Assembly (NCBI RefSeq): GCF_011100465.1
Contig: NZ_CP049740.1
Location: 1,356,001 to 1,420,000, forward strand
Reading direction: 5' to 3'
Source of the DNA: Jeotgalibaca arthritidis
GTDB lineage: Bacteria; Bacillota; Bacilli; Lactobacillales; Aerococcaceae
Length of the DNA stretch: 64,000 bases
Every line of letters starts with the position of its first letter. Positions within the stretch are counted from its first letter, which is position 1. Positions 45,696 through 55,518 of this stretch are shown here, one piece after another. The translations under genes and the position numbers were made by a program. The notes beneath the pieces were generated by a model. It did not search any database, was not told where the DNA came from, and saw only the letters and a list, made by a program, of their open reading frames with translations.

Positions 45696-46586
45696 ATGGC
45701 TGATGTACTCGAACTCGTTATTATTACAGGCATGAGCGGTGCAGGGAAAACAGTTGTACTGCAAACATTTGAAGATTTAGGATATTTTTGTGTGGATAAT
45801 ATGCCGCCAAGCTTGTTGCCAAAGTTTTGGGAGCTTGTAAAAGAATCAGGGAAAATTAGCCGTGTCTGCTTAGTGATTGACTTACGCTCAAGAGCATTTT
45901 TTGACGAAATTATGACAGCTATTGGCAGCTTAGATAACACCTCATTTATTACAACAAAAACAATCTTTTTAGATGCGTCAGATGACGTTTTAGTTTCGCG
46001 TTATAAGGAAACCAGACGTAACCATCCACTAACTCAAACAGCTGGAACCCTATCAGAAGGAATTAAAAAAGAACGTGAACTATTAACGGATATTCGCAGC
46101 CGTGCACAGTGGATTGTGGATACAAGTAAAACAACGCCACGTCAATTACGTGAAATGATTTTAGAGAAATTCCAAGATAAAGAACATGGCTTGTTCCATA
46201 TAGAGGTCGTATCCTTTGGCTTTAAATATAGTGCGCCGATTGATGCCGATATCTTGATGGATGTACGTTTTTTGCCAAACCCACATTATGTCGATGAATT
46301 GCGACCGTTAACGGGATTAGATAAGGCAGTCTATGATTATGTGATGCAACAGCCTGAAACAGAAACCTTTTACCGCAAATTTACTGATCTATTAGATTAT
46401 ATTATTCCCGGCTACAAAAAAGAGGGAAAAACGAGTGTCACTATCGGTATTGGATGTACAGGAGGTCAGCACAGATCCGTTGCCCTCACTGAACGCGTAG
46501 CCCTCCATCTTCAAAATGATGGTTATGTCGTGAACATCACTCATCGTGATAAAAACAAACGAAAAGAGGCTACGAATCGGTCATGA
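45696..46586 (+). CDS. rapZ: RNase adapter/nucleotide-binding protein RapZ (YvcJ)
   Basis: P-loop protein with Walker A GMSGAGKT near residue 10 and the family stretches DNMPPSLL and [10 protein letters not shown] near the C-terminus. In E. coli RapZ guides RNase E to an sRNA controlling amino-sugar synthesis; in Bacillus the homologue YvcJ affects competence and hydrolyses GTP. The role here is uncertain. 296 aa is full length. AGAGGAGG precedes the ATG. yvcK begins at an overlapping ATGA, and whiA follows, a conserved trio. Confidence 0.93.
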   Translation: MADVLELVIITGMSGAGKTVVLQTFEDLGYFCVDNMPPSLLPKFWELVKESGKISRVCLVIDLRSRAFFDEIMTAIGSLDNTSFITTKTIFLDASDDVLVSRYKETRRNHPLTQTAGTLSEGIKKERELLTDIRSRAQWIVDTSKTTPRQLREMILEKFQDKEHGLFHIEVVSFGFKYSAPIDADILMDVRFLPNPHYVDELRPLTGLDKAVYDYVMQQPETETFYRKFTDLLDYIIPGYKKEGKTSVTIGIGCTGGQHRSVALTERVALHLQNDGYVVNITHRDKNKRKEATNRS

Positions 46587-47593
46587 GTGAACTAATAAAA
46601 TCCAAAAAACGCCAACATAAGATTGTTGTTTTGGGTGGAGGAACAGGTCTGCCTGTTATTTTAAAACAACTAAAACAATATAATGTTGATTTAACTGCTA
46701 TTGTAACGGTTGCGGATGATGGCGGTAGTAGCGGTGTTATTCGTGACTATGTAAATATTATCCCACCTGGTGACATTCGTAACTGTATGAATGCCTTATC
46801 TGATTTACCTGATATATATAAGGAGATATTCCAATATCGTTTTGATTCCAGTGATGATTTCTTCTCGGGCCATGCGATTGGGAACTTAGTAATTGCGGCT
46901 TTAGCTGAAATGAAAGGGAGTATTTTTGATGCTGTTCGTTTGCTATCAACGATGATGCAAGTGAAAGGCAAAATTTTCGCTGCTGCTGAAGAACCATTAA
47001 CCTTGTATGCTAAATTTGATGACGGACACATTGTTAAAGGCGAATCGAAAATCGCTGAACACCGTAAAAAAATTGAACATGTCTGGGTAAAACCGTTAGA
47101 TGAGAGCCGAGAAGCGGTTGCTTCACGCGACGTGCTTCGTGCTATTAGTGATGCCGATGTTATTGTGATTGGACCGGGAAGTTTGTATACTAGCATTTTA
47201 CCTAACTTAATGATTAGTAATTTAGGTCAAGCAGTTTTGAATGCAAAGGCTGAAGTGGTTTATATTTGTAACATTATGACTCAACTTGGCGAAACAGAAA
47301 ACTTTTCTGATGCAGACCATGTAAAAGTCTTACATGAGCACTTAAATCAACCATTTATCAATACTGTATTGGTCAATACAGAAGAAGTCCCAAGTGAGTA
47401 TTTGAATCAACAGGCAGACGAAGAATATCTCTTCCAAGTTCGCCACGATTTTCAATCCTTACGTGATGAAAACTGCCGTGTGATTTCAGCAGATTTTCTT
47501 AATTTAAAAGAGGGCGGCGTCTACCATGACGGCGAAAAAGTAGCCTCAGAAATTATTAACTTAATGTCATCAATGCGATTGAATACACTATAA
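46583..47593 (+). CDS. yvcK: Gluconeogenesis factor YvcK (CofD-like)
   Basis: Protein of the CofD/YvcK family, needed in Bacillus for growth on gluconeogenic carbon sources and for cell shape; it binds UDP-sugars in that organism. [15 protein letters not shown] at the N-terminus, [13 protein letters not shown] and [12 protein letters not shown] are diagnostic, and the later [13 protein letters not shown] is also conserved. 336 aa is normal. It overlaps the rapZ stop by 4 bp. Confidence 0.93.
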   Translation: MSELIKSKKRQHKIVVLGGGTGLPVILKQLKQYNVDLTAIVTVADDGGSSGVIRDYVNIIPPGDIRNCMNALSDLPDIYKEIFQYRFDSSDDFFSGHAIGNLVIAALAEMKGSIFDAVRLLSTMMQVKGKIFAAAEEPLTLYAKFDDGHIVKGESKIAEHRKKIEHVWVKPLDESREAVASRDVLRAISDADVIVIGPGSLYTSILPNLMISNLGQAVLNAKAEVVYICNIMTQLGETENFSDADHVKVLHEHLNQPFINTVLVNTEEVPSEYLNQQADEEYLFQVRHDFQSLRDENCRVISADFLNLKEGGVYHDGEKVASEIINLMSSMRLNTL

Positions 47594-47625
47594 ACAAGTC
47601 ACTACTAAAGAGAGGAGGAACAGCG

Positions 47626-48567
47626 ATGTCATATGCTTCAGAAGTAAAAAAAGAGCTAACAACCTTAGAAGTTCACCGTGAACATGCTAAGGCAGAACTA
47701 ACAGCGCTTATTCGAATGAATGGGTCGGTGAGTATTTATAACCAAAGTTTGGTCTTAAATATCCAATCAGAAAATGCAGCCATTGCTAGACGTATGTATT
47801 CATTATTGAAAGATCATTACAACTCAGAAGGTGAGTTACTCGTTCGCCGTAAAATGAAGTTGAAGAAAAACAATATTTATATTGTGCGCTTAAAGCACGG
47901 TGTAAGGGAACTTCTCGACGAATTAGAGATATTCGATGGGCTGAGTTTTAAGACTCATGTTTCAGAAGAGATTATGATGAATGAACAGAAGCAACGGTCT
48001 TATTTACGTGGTGCCTTTTTAGCAGGTGGCTCAGTAAATAGCCCGGAAACGAGTCGTTATCATTTAGAGATTTATTCTAACTATGAAGATCATAATCAAG
48101 ATATTTGTCAGATTATGAATCAATTCGATTTTAACGCACGTACGATCGAGCGACGAAATGGTTATATTACTTATTTGAAAGAAGCAGAAAAAATTGCTGA
48201 CTTTCTAGCTCTAGTAGGTGCTCACAATTCGATGATGCGTTTTGAGGATATTCGTATTGTTCGTGATATGCGTAACTCAGTTAACCGCTTAGTTAACTGT
48301 GAAAATGCTAATATGAATAAGACGATTGATGCTGCAGCTAAACAAATTGAAAATATTGAATTTATTGATGAAATGGTTGGATTAGATAAACTACCAATTA
48401 AACTGAAAGAAATCGCAGTATTACGATTAGAAAATCCAGATGTCAGCTTGAAAGAGTTAGGAGAAATGGTGCCAAGTGGTGAAATTTCTAAATCTGGTAT
48501 CAACCACCGTATTCGAAAAATCAATGAGTATGCAGACAAACTAAGAAGTAAAGAAATTGTTTATTAG
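47626..48567 (+). CDS. whiA: WhiA family DNA-binding protein
   Basis: Two-domain protein. The N-terminal LAGLIDADG-like part has [22 protein letters not shown] (about 123-145); the C-terminal helix-turn-helix (about 235-310) has [15 protein letters not shown] and [11 protein letters not shown]. In Streptomyces WhiA regulates sporulation; in non-sporulating Firmicutes it influences division and chromosome segregation. The nuclease residues of true homing enzymes are not expected. AGGAGGAA precedes ATG 47626. It ends the rapZ-yvcK-whiA operon. Confidence 0.93.
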   Translation: MSYASEVKKELTTLEVHREHAKAELTALIRMNGSVSIYNQSLVLNIQSENAAIARRMYSLLKDHYNSEGELLVRRKMKLKKNNIYIVRLKHGVRELLDELEIFDGLSFKTHVSEEIMMNEQKQRSYLRGAFLAGGSVNSPETSRYHLEIYSNYEDHNQDICQIMNQFDFNARTIERRNGYITYLKEAEKIADFLALVGAHNSMMRFEDIRIVRDMRNSVNRLVNCENANMNKTIDAAAKQIENIEFIDEMVGLDKLPIKLKEIAVLRLENPDVSLKELGEMVPSGEISKSGINHRIRKINEYADKLRSKEIVY

Positions 48568-48602
48568 AACAGGCCGAGACATAGTCTCGACCTGTTTTTT
48601 TC
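48568..48602. terminator. Terminator of rapZ-yvcK-whiA
   Basis: AACAGGCCGAGAC (48568-48580) pairs with GTCTCGACCTGTT (48584-48596) with one mismatch, then a T run. Confidence 0.85.
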
Positions 48603-48640
48603 TATACGGGTCTTCTCATGAGAGGTGAGTGAAGACCACT

Positions 48641-49018
48641 TTAAAAAGGGAGTTCGACAATATCAGGACTATCAGATGTAGTCGTTTGTGTATCCTGTTT
48701 CTTTTTAGGCTCGATGAAATGAAGATCATCAACAATCAGCTCAACAACATAGACTTTTTGATTGTTGCCATTTGTATAGGAACGAGAAGCTAAGCGACCG
48801 TTAACACCAATGAGCGACCCTTTTGAGCAGTATTGTTTCAATAAATGAGCAAGTTTATCCCAAACGACAATAGGGATAAAGTCGGCTTGGCTTTGACCAT
48901 CCTCTTTTTTCTTGAGTCTCTGAACAGCTAAGGTGTTGTTAGCAACAAAACGTCCAGCTCCTACTTCCTGTAATTCAATCGGACGGACGATCCGTCCTAT
49001 TAATGATATTTGATTCAT
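48641..49018 (-). CDS. ssbB: Single-stranded DNA-binding protein, short competence type (SsbB)
   Basis: OB-fold SSB of 125 aa, much shorter than replicative SsbA because the long flexible tail is missing. Residues 1-105 form the OB fold (SLIGRIVRPIEL, FIPIVVWDKLAHLLKQYC, GSLIGVNGRLASRSY). The end DIVELPF still resembles the acidic SSB tip. In transformable Firmicutes such short SSBs coat incoming DNA. The ATG at 49018 lies 8 nt after GGAG; the GTG at 49027 overlaps it. A competence-box-like motif lies 31 nt upstream. It is convergent with whiA. Confidence 0.88.
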   Translation of the reverse strand: MNQISLIGRIVRPIELQEVGAGRFVANNTLAVQRLKKKEDGQSQADFIPIVVWDKLAHLLKQYCSKGSLIGVNGRLASRSYTNGNNQKVYVVELIVDDLHFIEPKKKQDTQTTTSDSPDIVELPF

Positions 49019-49049
49019 GTTTATCACTCCTTTTATCTTCTATATATAA

Positions 49050-49057
49050 TATCCGCA
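49050..49057 (-). promoter_or_regulatory. Competence-box-like promoter motif before ssbB
   Basis: On the minus strand TGCGGATA, preceded by a T-rich tract, 31 nt before the ssbB start. It matches the CIN box TACGAATA at 6 of 8 positions and the comFA motif at 11787-11794. Confidence 0.45.
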
Positions 49058-49162
49058 AAAGAAAAAATTTCCGTTTTTTTTCTTCACAAAAAGTTCAAAA
49101 AATCATGATACAGTAGTTGGGAAGAATCTTGCTTATTGAGAGAAAGCTAATCAATAATCGGT

Positions 49163-49168
49163 TATAAT
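49163..49168 (+). promoter_or_regulatory. -10 element of the orphan two-component system
   Basis: A perfect TATAAT 28 bp before the response-regulator start. TTGAGA (49136-49141) is too far away (21 bp) to be an optimal -35. Confidence 0.4.
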
Positions 49169-49196
49169 AGAGAAGACAGAAAGAAGGGTGACCGTC

Positions 49197-49910
49197 ATGA
49201 ATATATTAATGATTGAAGATAATGAAGCAGTCTGCGAAATGATGGATATGTTTTTTGAAAAGGAAGCTTGGCAACCCCAATTTGAAGGTGATGGCAAGCA
49301 AGGATTAGATGTATTTCTAGCAGACCAAGAAAAGTGGGATATGATTATCCTTGATTTAAACTTGCCAACGATGGATGGCATGCAAGTTTGCCAAAAAATC
49401 AGATCAGTATCAGACCACGTTCCCATTATTATGCTCACAGCTCGTGATTCGGAAAGTGATCAAGTGATCGGTTTGGAAATCGGGGCAGATGAGTACGTAA
49501 CCAAACCGTTCAGTCCTTTGACTTTAATGGCAAGAATCAAAGCCCTGTATCGCCGCTCTAAATTAGCTAACCCGGTCAAAGAACCAGAGAATGACAGTCG
49601 GTTTGATATTACAACAAATCGCGTAAAAATTAGTACATCAACGCGTGAAGCCTTTCTTGATGATATTAGTATTGAAAGCTTAACACCTAAGGAATTTGAA
49701 ATATTTGCTTTATTGGCTAGCCATCCTAAACAAGTTTTCTCCAGAGAGCACCTATTGACCAGTATTTGGGAAGACCCCTACTTTGGAGACGAGCGTACGA
49801 TTGATGCTCACATTAAAAAGCTTCGTCAAAAAATTGAACAAGTCGGACCACAATTGATTCAAACGGTCTGGGGAGTCGGCTACAAATTCGATGACACCAT
49901 AATCGAATAG
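49197..49910 (+). CDS. OmpR-family response regulator of unknown stimulus
   Basis: Receiver domain with acid pair ED at 7-8, phosphoacceptor Asp53 in MIILDLNLPTMDG and Lys in TKPFSPLTLM; then a winged-helix domain (about 135-235) with TPKEFEIFALLASHP and IDAHIKKLRQKI. ATG 49197 lies 6 nt after AAGGGTG. A histidine kinase gene starts 11 bp later. No transporter or target gene is adjacent, so the signal is unknown. Confidence 0.88.
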   Translation: MNILMIEDNEAVCEMMDMFFEKEAWQPQFEGDGKQGLDVFLADQEKWDMIILDLNLPTMDGMQVCQKIRSVSDHVPIIMLTARDSESDQVIGLEIGADEYVTKPFSPLTLMARIKALYRRSKLANPVKEPENDSRFDITTNRVKISTSTREAFLDDISIESLTPKEFEIFALLASHPKQVFSREHLLTSIWEDPYFGDERTIDAHIKKLRQKIEQVGPQLIQTVWGVGYKFDDTIIE

Positions 49911-49921
49911 GAGGAGACCAT

Positions 49922-51331
49922 TTGAAATTTATTTATAAGCAACTTTGCTCCTTCTTTATTGTCATTTTTATTACGGCAACAGCAATTGGATTAATATTCG
50001 TTCGTTTCCTCGTTCATAACATTTATGAGCAAAAAGAAGAACAGCTCTTTGGTTATGCTGAAGCGATTATTGATGAAAGTATGACGACTCAGGAAATTCA
50101 GGCGGGTATGAAAATAGTTGCTCAGCAAGATGTACTCTTAGCCCTATATAATAGCAGTGATCGCTTAGTTTATCCTACTAACGATTCGAATTATGTGAGT
50201 GGTTTGAGTGGGCAGGACCTTGAACGTCTAAAAGAAGGCGAGCGAATTTCCTTAACTCAGCGAGACCGTGGCTTTATGAATGAGGAGATTTCGATTGTGA
50301 CAGTCTATTTGCCACTCTTCAATAGCTTGTCTAAGGAATTTTCAGGTTTTGTGGCGGTTGCTTCACCTGTTAGTGGCATCCAGAGTGACATTAGTGACGT
50401 CCAGAAAAATATTATTCTAACCGTTTTAATGGTTGGCGGGATTGCAACAACGATAAGCTTTGGGATCGCTGACTATTTAACCCGTCGTATTACCCGTATG
50501 AGAAAGGCTACCAATGAAATTGCGCAAGGAAACTTCGATATTTCACTGGTTGACTATCAGAAAGATGAATTCGATGAACTGTCTCGTGACTTTAATGTCA
50601 TGGCCAAGTCTCTGAAAGAATCGCAAGAAGAGATTGAACGGCAAGAAAATTTGCGCCGGCAGTTTATGATGGATATCGCCCATGAAATGCGCACCCCATT
50701 AACCAGTATTAATGGTATTTTAGAAGGCTTAGCTCATGATATGATTCCAGAAAAGAGTAAAGGCCGAAGCATCGCCCTCATGCATCAAGAGACGAAACGA
50801 ATGATTCGGATGGTGAATGAAAATCTAGACTATGAAAAAATCAGGTCGAATCAATTGGTCTTAGTGAAGCAGGAATTTCATATTGGTGAGGCTTTGTTAA
50901 ATGTGCAAGAACAACTTGAAAAGAAGGCAGCTAGCAAAGGAAACCAAATTAAGGTGACTGTTGCGCCGGCAGACTTACAGGTCTACGCAGACTATGATCG
51001 TTTCATCCAAATCATTGTGAATCTCACCAACAATGCTATTCAGTTTACTGATCAGGGGCAAATTCATTTGTCGGCTGAGGAAACTGATCAGGCTGTCGTT
51101 ATAAAGGTGACGGATAATGGTATTGGAATCGATGAAGGAGATATTCATTCTATTTGGGAACGGTTCTACAAGGCTGATATTTCACGTAAAAATAATAAAT
51201 TTGGTGAAAGTGGTATTGGTTTAGCTATTGTACGGTCACTGGTTGAAAAGCATGATGGACAAATAGCAGTTAGCAGTGTGCTAAATGAGGGGACGACCTT
51301 TACCATTACATTTCCTAAAAAAATAAGTTAG
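49922..51331 (+). CDS. Sensor histidine kinase, partner of the response regulator upstream
   Basis: Membrane kinase: helix at about 8-30, an extracellular sensor of about 120 residues, a second helix at about 160-180, a HAMP domain (about 180-235), HisKA with His254 in DIAHEMRTPLTS, and HATPase with NLTNNAIQFT, DNGIGIDEGD and ESGIGLAIV. 469 aa. It starts with TTG at 49922, supported by GGAGGAG 5 nt upstream. The extracellular domain has no family I recognise. Its original 3' terminator was split by an IS insertion. Confidence 0.87.
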   Translation: MKFIYKQLCSFFIVIFITATAIGLIFVRFLVHNIYEQKEEQLFGYAEAIIDESMTTQEIQAGMKIVAQQDVLLALYNSSDRLVYPTNDSNYVSGLSGQDLERLKEGERISLTQRDRGFMNEEISIVTVYLPLFNSLSKEFSGFVAVASPVSGIQSDISDVQKNIILTVLMVGGIATTISFGIADYLTRRITRMRKATNEIAQGNFDISLVDYQKDEFDELSRDFNVMAKSLKESQEEIERQENLRRQFMMDIAHEMRTPLTSINGILEGLAHDMIPEKSKGRSIALMHQETKRMIRMVNENLDYEKIRSNQLVLVKQEFHIGEALLNVQEQLEKKAASKGNQIKVTVAPADLQVYADYDRFIQIIVNLTNNAIQFTDQGQIHLSAEETDQAVVIKVTDNGIGIDEGDIHSIWERFYKADISRKNNKFGESGIGLAIVRSLVEKHDGQIAVSSVLNEGTTFTITFPKKIS

Positions 51332-51358
51332 ATAAAAAGCCTCCAACTCTGATTTTGA

Positions 51359-51851
51359 ACTGCCCCCTGTCAAGTAGACAGGTAAAAAAACAAAATAGTT
51401 TATGCCATGTATAACGTTTGTTGTGCATGGCATTTTTAATTGCCCCCGTATTGGGTGTTGGCGAAGGAAATGCCCTCCGGCCTTCGTGTTTGCTTGTGGA
51501 TTGCCGTGGGACCGCCCGGAGCCAAGGTCTCCGGGCTTGCGCGCCAGCTGACTGAGCGTCACTCCTTCTTGCAAGTGCTCCTGGACAACCGTTTCCTTGA
51601 AGGCTCGGCTGTAAGTATTATTTTTTGCCTGGCTCTGAATGCCGGACATGCCATGTTCCAGGTAGCGAAGGTCGTTTCGGCTAACAACAATCCATAATCC
51701 TTCTTTAATTCCCGATAACTTTTTCCTTCTTCCAGATAGAACTGGATATACCTTTCCAGTTCTTCAGTTGTATGTTTCCTATTTGAACGCATAAAAACTC
51801 CCCCTAAAATAGTTTTACTTTTTCAAGTGTCTACTTTAGGGGGAGCATATC
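51359..51851 (-). mobile_element. Decayed IS remnant, probably IS3-like (about 0.49 kb)
   Basis: It is flanked by the direct repeat ATTTTGA (51352-51358 and 51852-51858), a likely target duplication. The ends show imperfect inverted repeats: from 51361 inwards TGCCCCCTGTCAAGTAGACA, and from 51847 inwards on the other strand TGCTCCCCCTAAAGTAGACA. The interior is more GC-rich than the surroundings and encodes broken OrfA-type helix-turn-helix segments on the minus strand. No DDE transposase (OrfB) remains, so it cannot move alone. Confidence 0.75.
51540..51792 (-). pseudogene. Transposase OrfA fragments, frameshifted
   Basis: From 51792 the minus strand reads MRSNRKHTTEELERYIQFYL and a first helix-turn-helix with SYRELKKDYGL. 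The similarity then moves to another frame, which reads YSRAFKETVVQEHLQEGVTL and SQLARK up to about 51565. Both segments look like the two N-terminal helix-turn-helix units of IS3-family OrfA. The frame change and the missing catalytic part show decay. Confidence 0.65.
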
Positions 51852-51873
51852 ATTTTGAGTTGGAGGCTTTGCT

Positions 51874-54045
51874 TTATTCCATTTCTTGTGTTTGCGTGTC
51901 GTCGGCAGATTCTTCTACATCTGTTTCTTCTGTTTCGACTTGGTTAGCTGGAAACTCAGGTGCATCAGTTTGATACAGTGGCACAGTAGACTCATCTTTG
52001 TTTTTCTTCAAGACGGATGTACTGTCTTCGCCTGCTTCTAAATAATCGTTTAACAATTGACCTGGAGAATCCAAGTAATTAACAGATTCTTTATCAGCTG
52101 GTGTAAAGTTAGCTGGTGAGTAGAAACGAAGTAGGTCGCCATTTAAGACTTGATCAGACATATTTAATTGGGTTTGACCGACTTCTTTCAGGGCAAGTAC
52201 TTCTTTTGTTAAATCTGTCTCAACATCGAGTGTTGTTGCTAGCATACGACCAGATTTTGTATCGTAAACATAGCTATCTAAGATAGTATAATCTGGTGTC
52301 ACGAGCGTTCCATTTCTAAAGACAACAGTTTGGTCATGCTCGTCAGAAAGTAAATCTTGTCCCATTTGAACGTAAGATTCTGTTTCGACACCGAGTAAAT
52401 GAAGAACAGTTGGTAGAACGTCAACTTGTCCACCGAATGTGTCTTTGATTTCGCCGCTACCAATTCCTGGAATATGGATGATAAACGGTACACGTTGTAG
52501 CATAGTGTTTTGGTAATCATTCCAAAGAGTTGGACTCTTGCCAAGCAATGGTGCTAACGTACGATTTCTTGAGTTTGAAATACCATAGTGGTCACCGTAT
52601 AAGACAAACATGGTGTTATCATATAGATCGATTTCTTTCAAGTATTGGAAAAATTCTTCCAATGCTTGATCGGCATAGTGAACTGTATTGAAGTAGCCGT
52701 TAATGGTTTGATCAGTTGTATCAGGAATATCAAAAACAGTGTTTAATTCATCATCTGGGAATGGGAAGTGATTAGAAACGGTAATAAATTTCGAATAGAA
52801 AGGTTGTTCCATTTTTTCTAAATATTGAGCCGATTCTTGGAAGAATAGTTTATCTTTCAAGCCGTATTCCAATGAATTTTCTTCATTAAGAGTGTAGCTT
52901 GTTTCAGAACTAAAGAAATAATCATAACCCATTGATTTATAAACGTTATCACGGTTCCAAAATGATCCCACATTACCGTGGAAAACAGCTGATGTATAGC
53001 CTTTTGATTTCAACAATTGTGGACCTGAATGTAAGACGTTCTCAGCACCTAGTTGTGTAAAGGCAGAACCTTGTGGCAAGCCGAATAATGAATTATCAAC
53101 GAGCAACTCAGCATCACTTGTTTTTCCTTGGCTTGTTTGGTGGAAGAAGTTTTCAAAACTATAAGAGTCTTCACTATTGTAAAGGCTGTTTAGGAAAGGT
53201 GTCACTTCACTTTCAACACCATTTTCTTCAACCATAGATAGGTTCATTAAAAATTGTTGCATACTTTCCAAGTGGATAAAAATCACGTTACGGCCTTCAG
53301 CTTGACCGAAGTAAGTAGCGTTAGCTGCTGCGTGATGGTCTTCTAAGTAATCTAAAACAGGTGCCATATCTGAACTATCTGCGCTGGCACGAACCGAGTT
53401 AGCTTGGGCTGTTTTAACACTGTCATAAGCTGTGTATACATTTAAACCTAAGTATTTTACAATGTAGTTACGGTCAAATGTCCGTGTCAGTAGTTGTGGA
53501 CGGTCAATTTCTGCTAGACTTAAGTTACCGAAGAATACGCCGACTGCCAAGGCTAATGTAGCAAAAGCGTATTGCTTTTTAAAGGCTTGTTCGGTATTTG
53601 AAAAAGAGACCTTCTTTTTATATAGGAAAAGAAGTAAAATGAAATCAGCCCAGTAGAGAATATCACGCATATTTAACATGGTAATTGCACTGGTTCCGAT
53701 ACCGCCGCTTAAAGAAAAGGCGCTGAGAATCGTTTTGATTGTAATGAAATCCGTGAATTCTCGGTAATACAGAATATTTGAAAACAAGAGTAATGTATTT
53801 AATGCATACAGAACCAAGAGTGCGCGGTAACCTTTTTTAGCGTCCGAGAACAGTAACGAGATCCCGAAGATAAGTAAGGTACTCGCAAGTGGATTAATAA
53901 ACAAGAGCAGTTGTTGATAAAAACCATCAACTCCTAAAGAAAATTCCAATTGATAAGCAAGGTAAGTTTTCAGCCAGAATAGTAGGACCGCAATAAGAAA
54001 GAAACCGTAACGCTTAGGGTTGGTCTCTTTGATTTTTTGAAACAA
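51874..54045 (-). CDS. ltaS: Lipoteichoic acid synthase, LtaS type
   Basis: Polymerises glycerol phosphate from phosphatidylglycerol onto the lipid anchor. Five N-terminal helices (about 12-190), then the extracellular sulfatase-fold domain. Metal and catalytic motifs match LtaS: HLESMQQFLMN, FFHQTSQGKTSDAELL with the nucleophile Thr, SFWNRD, YGDHYGIS. The C-terminal tail of about 100 residues is acidic. I chose TTG 54045 because GGAGGGG lies 6 nt upstream; the ATG at 54060 overlaps that ribosome site. 723 aa. A strong promoter lies at 54153-54181. Confidence 0.9.
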   Translation of the reverse strand: MFQKIKETNPKRYGFFLIAVLLFWLKTYLAYQLEFSLGVDGFYQQLLLFINPLASTLLIFGISLLFSDAKKGYRALLVLYALNTLLLFSNILYYREFTDFITIKTILSAFSLSGGIGTSAITMLNMRDILYWADFILLLFLYKKKVSFSNTEQAFKKQYAFATLALAVGVFFGNLSLAEIDRPQLLTRTFDRNYIVKYLGLNVYTAYDSVKTAQANSVRASADSSDMAPVLDYLEDHHAAANATYFGQAEGRNVIFIHLESMQQFLMNLSMVEENGVESEVTPFLNSLYNSEDSYSFENFFHQTSQGKTSDAELLVDNSLFGLPQGSAFTQLGAENVLHSGPQLLKSKGYTSAVFHGNVGSFWNRDNVYKSMGYDYFFSSETSYTLNEENSLEYGLKDKLFFQESAQYLEKMEQPFYSKFITVSNHFPFPDDELNTVFDIPDTTDQTINGYFNTVHYADQALEEFFQYLKEIDLYDNTMFVLYGDHYGISNSRNRTLAPLLGKSPTLWNDYQNTMLQRVPFIIHIPGIGSGEIKDTFGGQVDVLPTVLHLLGVETESYVQMGQDLLSDEHDQTVVFRNGTLVTPDYTILDSYVYDTKSGRMLATTLDVETDLTKEVLALKEVGQTQLNMSDQVLNGDLLRFYSPANFTPADKESVNYLDSPGQLLNDYLEAGEDSTSVLKKNKDESTVPLYQTDAPEFPANQVETEETDVEESADDTQTQEME

Positions 54046-54152
54046 GGTTATCCCCTCCATATGGACATATTTTATCAGTAAGTTTCAAGGTTTATTTTCA
54101 TAAAAAAACGAATTGTATCTTTTCTGTTAAAAAAGTGTAAATTCGTATATGT

Positions 54153-54181
54153 ATTATATGACTACCGTTATTAACAGTCAA
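54153..54181 (-). promoter_or_regulatory. Strong promoter of ltaS
   Basis: On the minus strand TTGACT (54181-54176), a 17-bp spacer, then TATAAT (54158-54153): 11 of 12 positions match consensus. The leader to the start is about 100 nt. Confidence 0.85.
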
Positions 54182-54277
54182 ATAAAGTTATGCGTTTGAT
54201 GACTATTCTTAATGTTTATGTTGTAATATTGTGATAAAAGGCTTGAAAGTGAAAAAGAAATGAGAGTAGGAAATAAG

Positions 54278-55468
54278 ATGAGTACAAGAAGAGCAATCAG
54301 TGTGACGCAAAAATCAGCGTCTTTTATTAGAAAAGGTGATCCTTTATTGGTGAAAGAAAGTTTTCCTAAAGAGCTTCACTTTGAAGAAGGAGAAGTCGTG
54401 TCATTAGTTGACCCACAAGGGCAGTTTGTAGCTAATGCTTACTTAGCTATTCAAAACAAAGGATTAGGTTGGATTTACAGTTATCACAAGGAAGAGGCGT
54501 TTGACCAAACCTTCTTTATCCAGCAATTCCACACGGCTTTAGCGAGACGTCAAGCTTTGTTAGATGATGAGATGACGACTGCTTTTCGTTTGTTTAACGC
54601 TGAAGGAGATGGTATTCCTGGTGTAACGATTGACCTTTATGATAGTTATGCGGTTTTCTCTTGGTACAGTAAAGGCGTTTACCGTTATCAAGCAGAATTG
54701 ATTGAAGCCTTTAAACAAGTTTTTCCATTTGTAACAGGTATTTACGAAAAAAACCGCTATCAATCAGATGATCAGGCAGCTAGTGATTTTGTAGAAGGCC
54801 AACAAGCACCAGAACCGCTTTACGTCAAAGAGAATGGTGTCATGTATGCGACTTACTTAGATGAAGGTTGGATGACGGGTATCTTTTTAGACCAACGTCA
54901 TGTTCGTCAAGCGATTATGGAACGTTATGCGAGTGGTAAGTCTGTCCTCAATACCTTTAGTTATACGGGGGCATTTTCAGTAGCCGCTGCTATGGGTGGC
55001 GCTGCTCATACAACCAGTGTGGATGTTGCTAATCGCTCTTTGGAAAAAACGAAAGAACAATTTGTCGTGAATGGCATTGACCCAGATACGCAACTCATTC
55101 GTGTGATGGATGTTTTTGATTACATCCAATACGCTAAACGTAAGTCGTTAGCCTTTGATTTGATTGTCGTTGACCCGCCATCATTCGCCCGTACTAAGAA
55201 ACGGACATTCTCAGTGGTCAAAGACTACAGTAAAATGGTTGAAGATTTAATTGATATTTCAGCAGATGATGCGATTTTTGTTTGCTCATCCAACGCCGCT
55301 AACTACAAGCGCGATAAATTCAAAGCAGACATTGAAAAAGCCTTTAAAAATAAAGAAGTGGGCTGCCGCATTTTAGAAGAGCACCGCCTACCAGAAGACT
55401 TCCCAGCACCAGCTGCCAGTCAAACAAGCCAATATTTAAAAGTCTTTATTATTCAAAAGACTAAATAG
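54278..55468 (+). CDS. Class I SAM-dependent rRNA methyltransferase, RlmI-like
   Basis: N-terminal PUA-like RNA-binding part (about 1-75, KGDPLLVKESFPKEL), a middle region with GEGDGIPGVTIDLYD, and a methyltransferase domain with GIFLDQRHVR, NTFSYTGAFSVAAA (SAM loop), VDVANRSLEKTKE and the catalytic VVDPPSFA. This is the architecture of 23S rRNA m5C1962 methyltransferase RlmI; related YwbD/YccW proteins share it, so the exact base is inferred. ATG 54278 has AGGA 7 nt upstream; ATG 54260 lacks one. 396 aa. Confidence 0.88.
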   Translation: MSTRRAISVTQKSASFIRKGDPLLVKESFPKELHFEEGEVVSLVDPQGQFVANAYLAIQNKGLGWIYSYHKEEAFDQTFFIQQFHTALARRQALLDDEMTTAFRLFNAEGDGIPGVTIDLYDSYAVFSWYSKGVYRYQAELIEAFKQVFPFVTGIYEKNRYQSDDQAASDFVEGQQAPEPLYVKENGVMYATYLDEGWMTGIFLDQRHVRQAIMERYASGKSVLNTFSYTGAFSVAAAMGGAAHTTSVDVANRSLEKTKEQFVVNGIDPDTQLIRVMDVFDYIQYAKRKSLAFDLIVVDPPSFARTKKRTFSVVKDYSKMVEDLIDISADDAIFVCSSNAANYKRDKFKADIEKAFKNKEVGCRILEEHRLPEDFPAPAASQTSQYLKVFIIQKTK

Positions 55469-55475
55469 AAAATTG

Positions 55476-55517
55476 CTCCTACAGTTGTTTGCTCCAAAAC
55501 AGCTGTGGAGTTTTTTT
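55476..55517 (+). terminator. Terminator of the RlmI-like gene
   Basis: CTCC-T-ACAGTTGTTT (55476-55490) pairs with AAACAGCTGTGGAG (55497-55510) with one bulge and one G-U pair, then seven T. Structured repeat copy 2 begins 2 bp later. Confidence 0.8.
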
Positions 55518-55518
55518 A

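Larger units (their letters stand above)
51334..51870. terminator. Bidirectional terminator interrupted in its loop by an IS remnant
   Basis: AAAGCCTCCAACTC (51336-51349) and GAGTTGGAGGCTTT (51857-51870) are exact inverse complements but now lie about 500 bp apart. Removing 51359-51858 restores a 14-bp stem with loop TGATTTT between the convergent kinase and ltaS genes. Confidence 0.8.

Noticed and set aside
45428-45940. 170-aa minus-strand ORF opposite the start of rapZ
   Set aside because: Its first part is antisense to the well-supported rapZ, and the rest lies in the AT-rich intergenic region; no ribosome site or recognisable domain.
51440-51697. 85-aa plus-strand ORF in the IS remnant
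   Set aside because: It is antisense to the recognisable OrfA fragments and probably a by-product of their GC-rich sequence.
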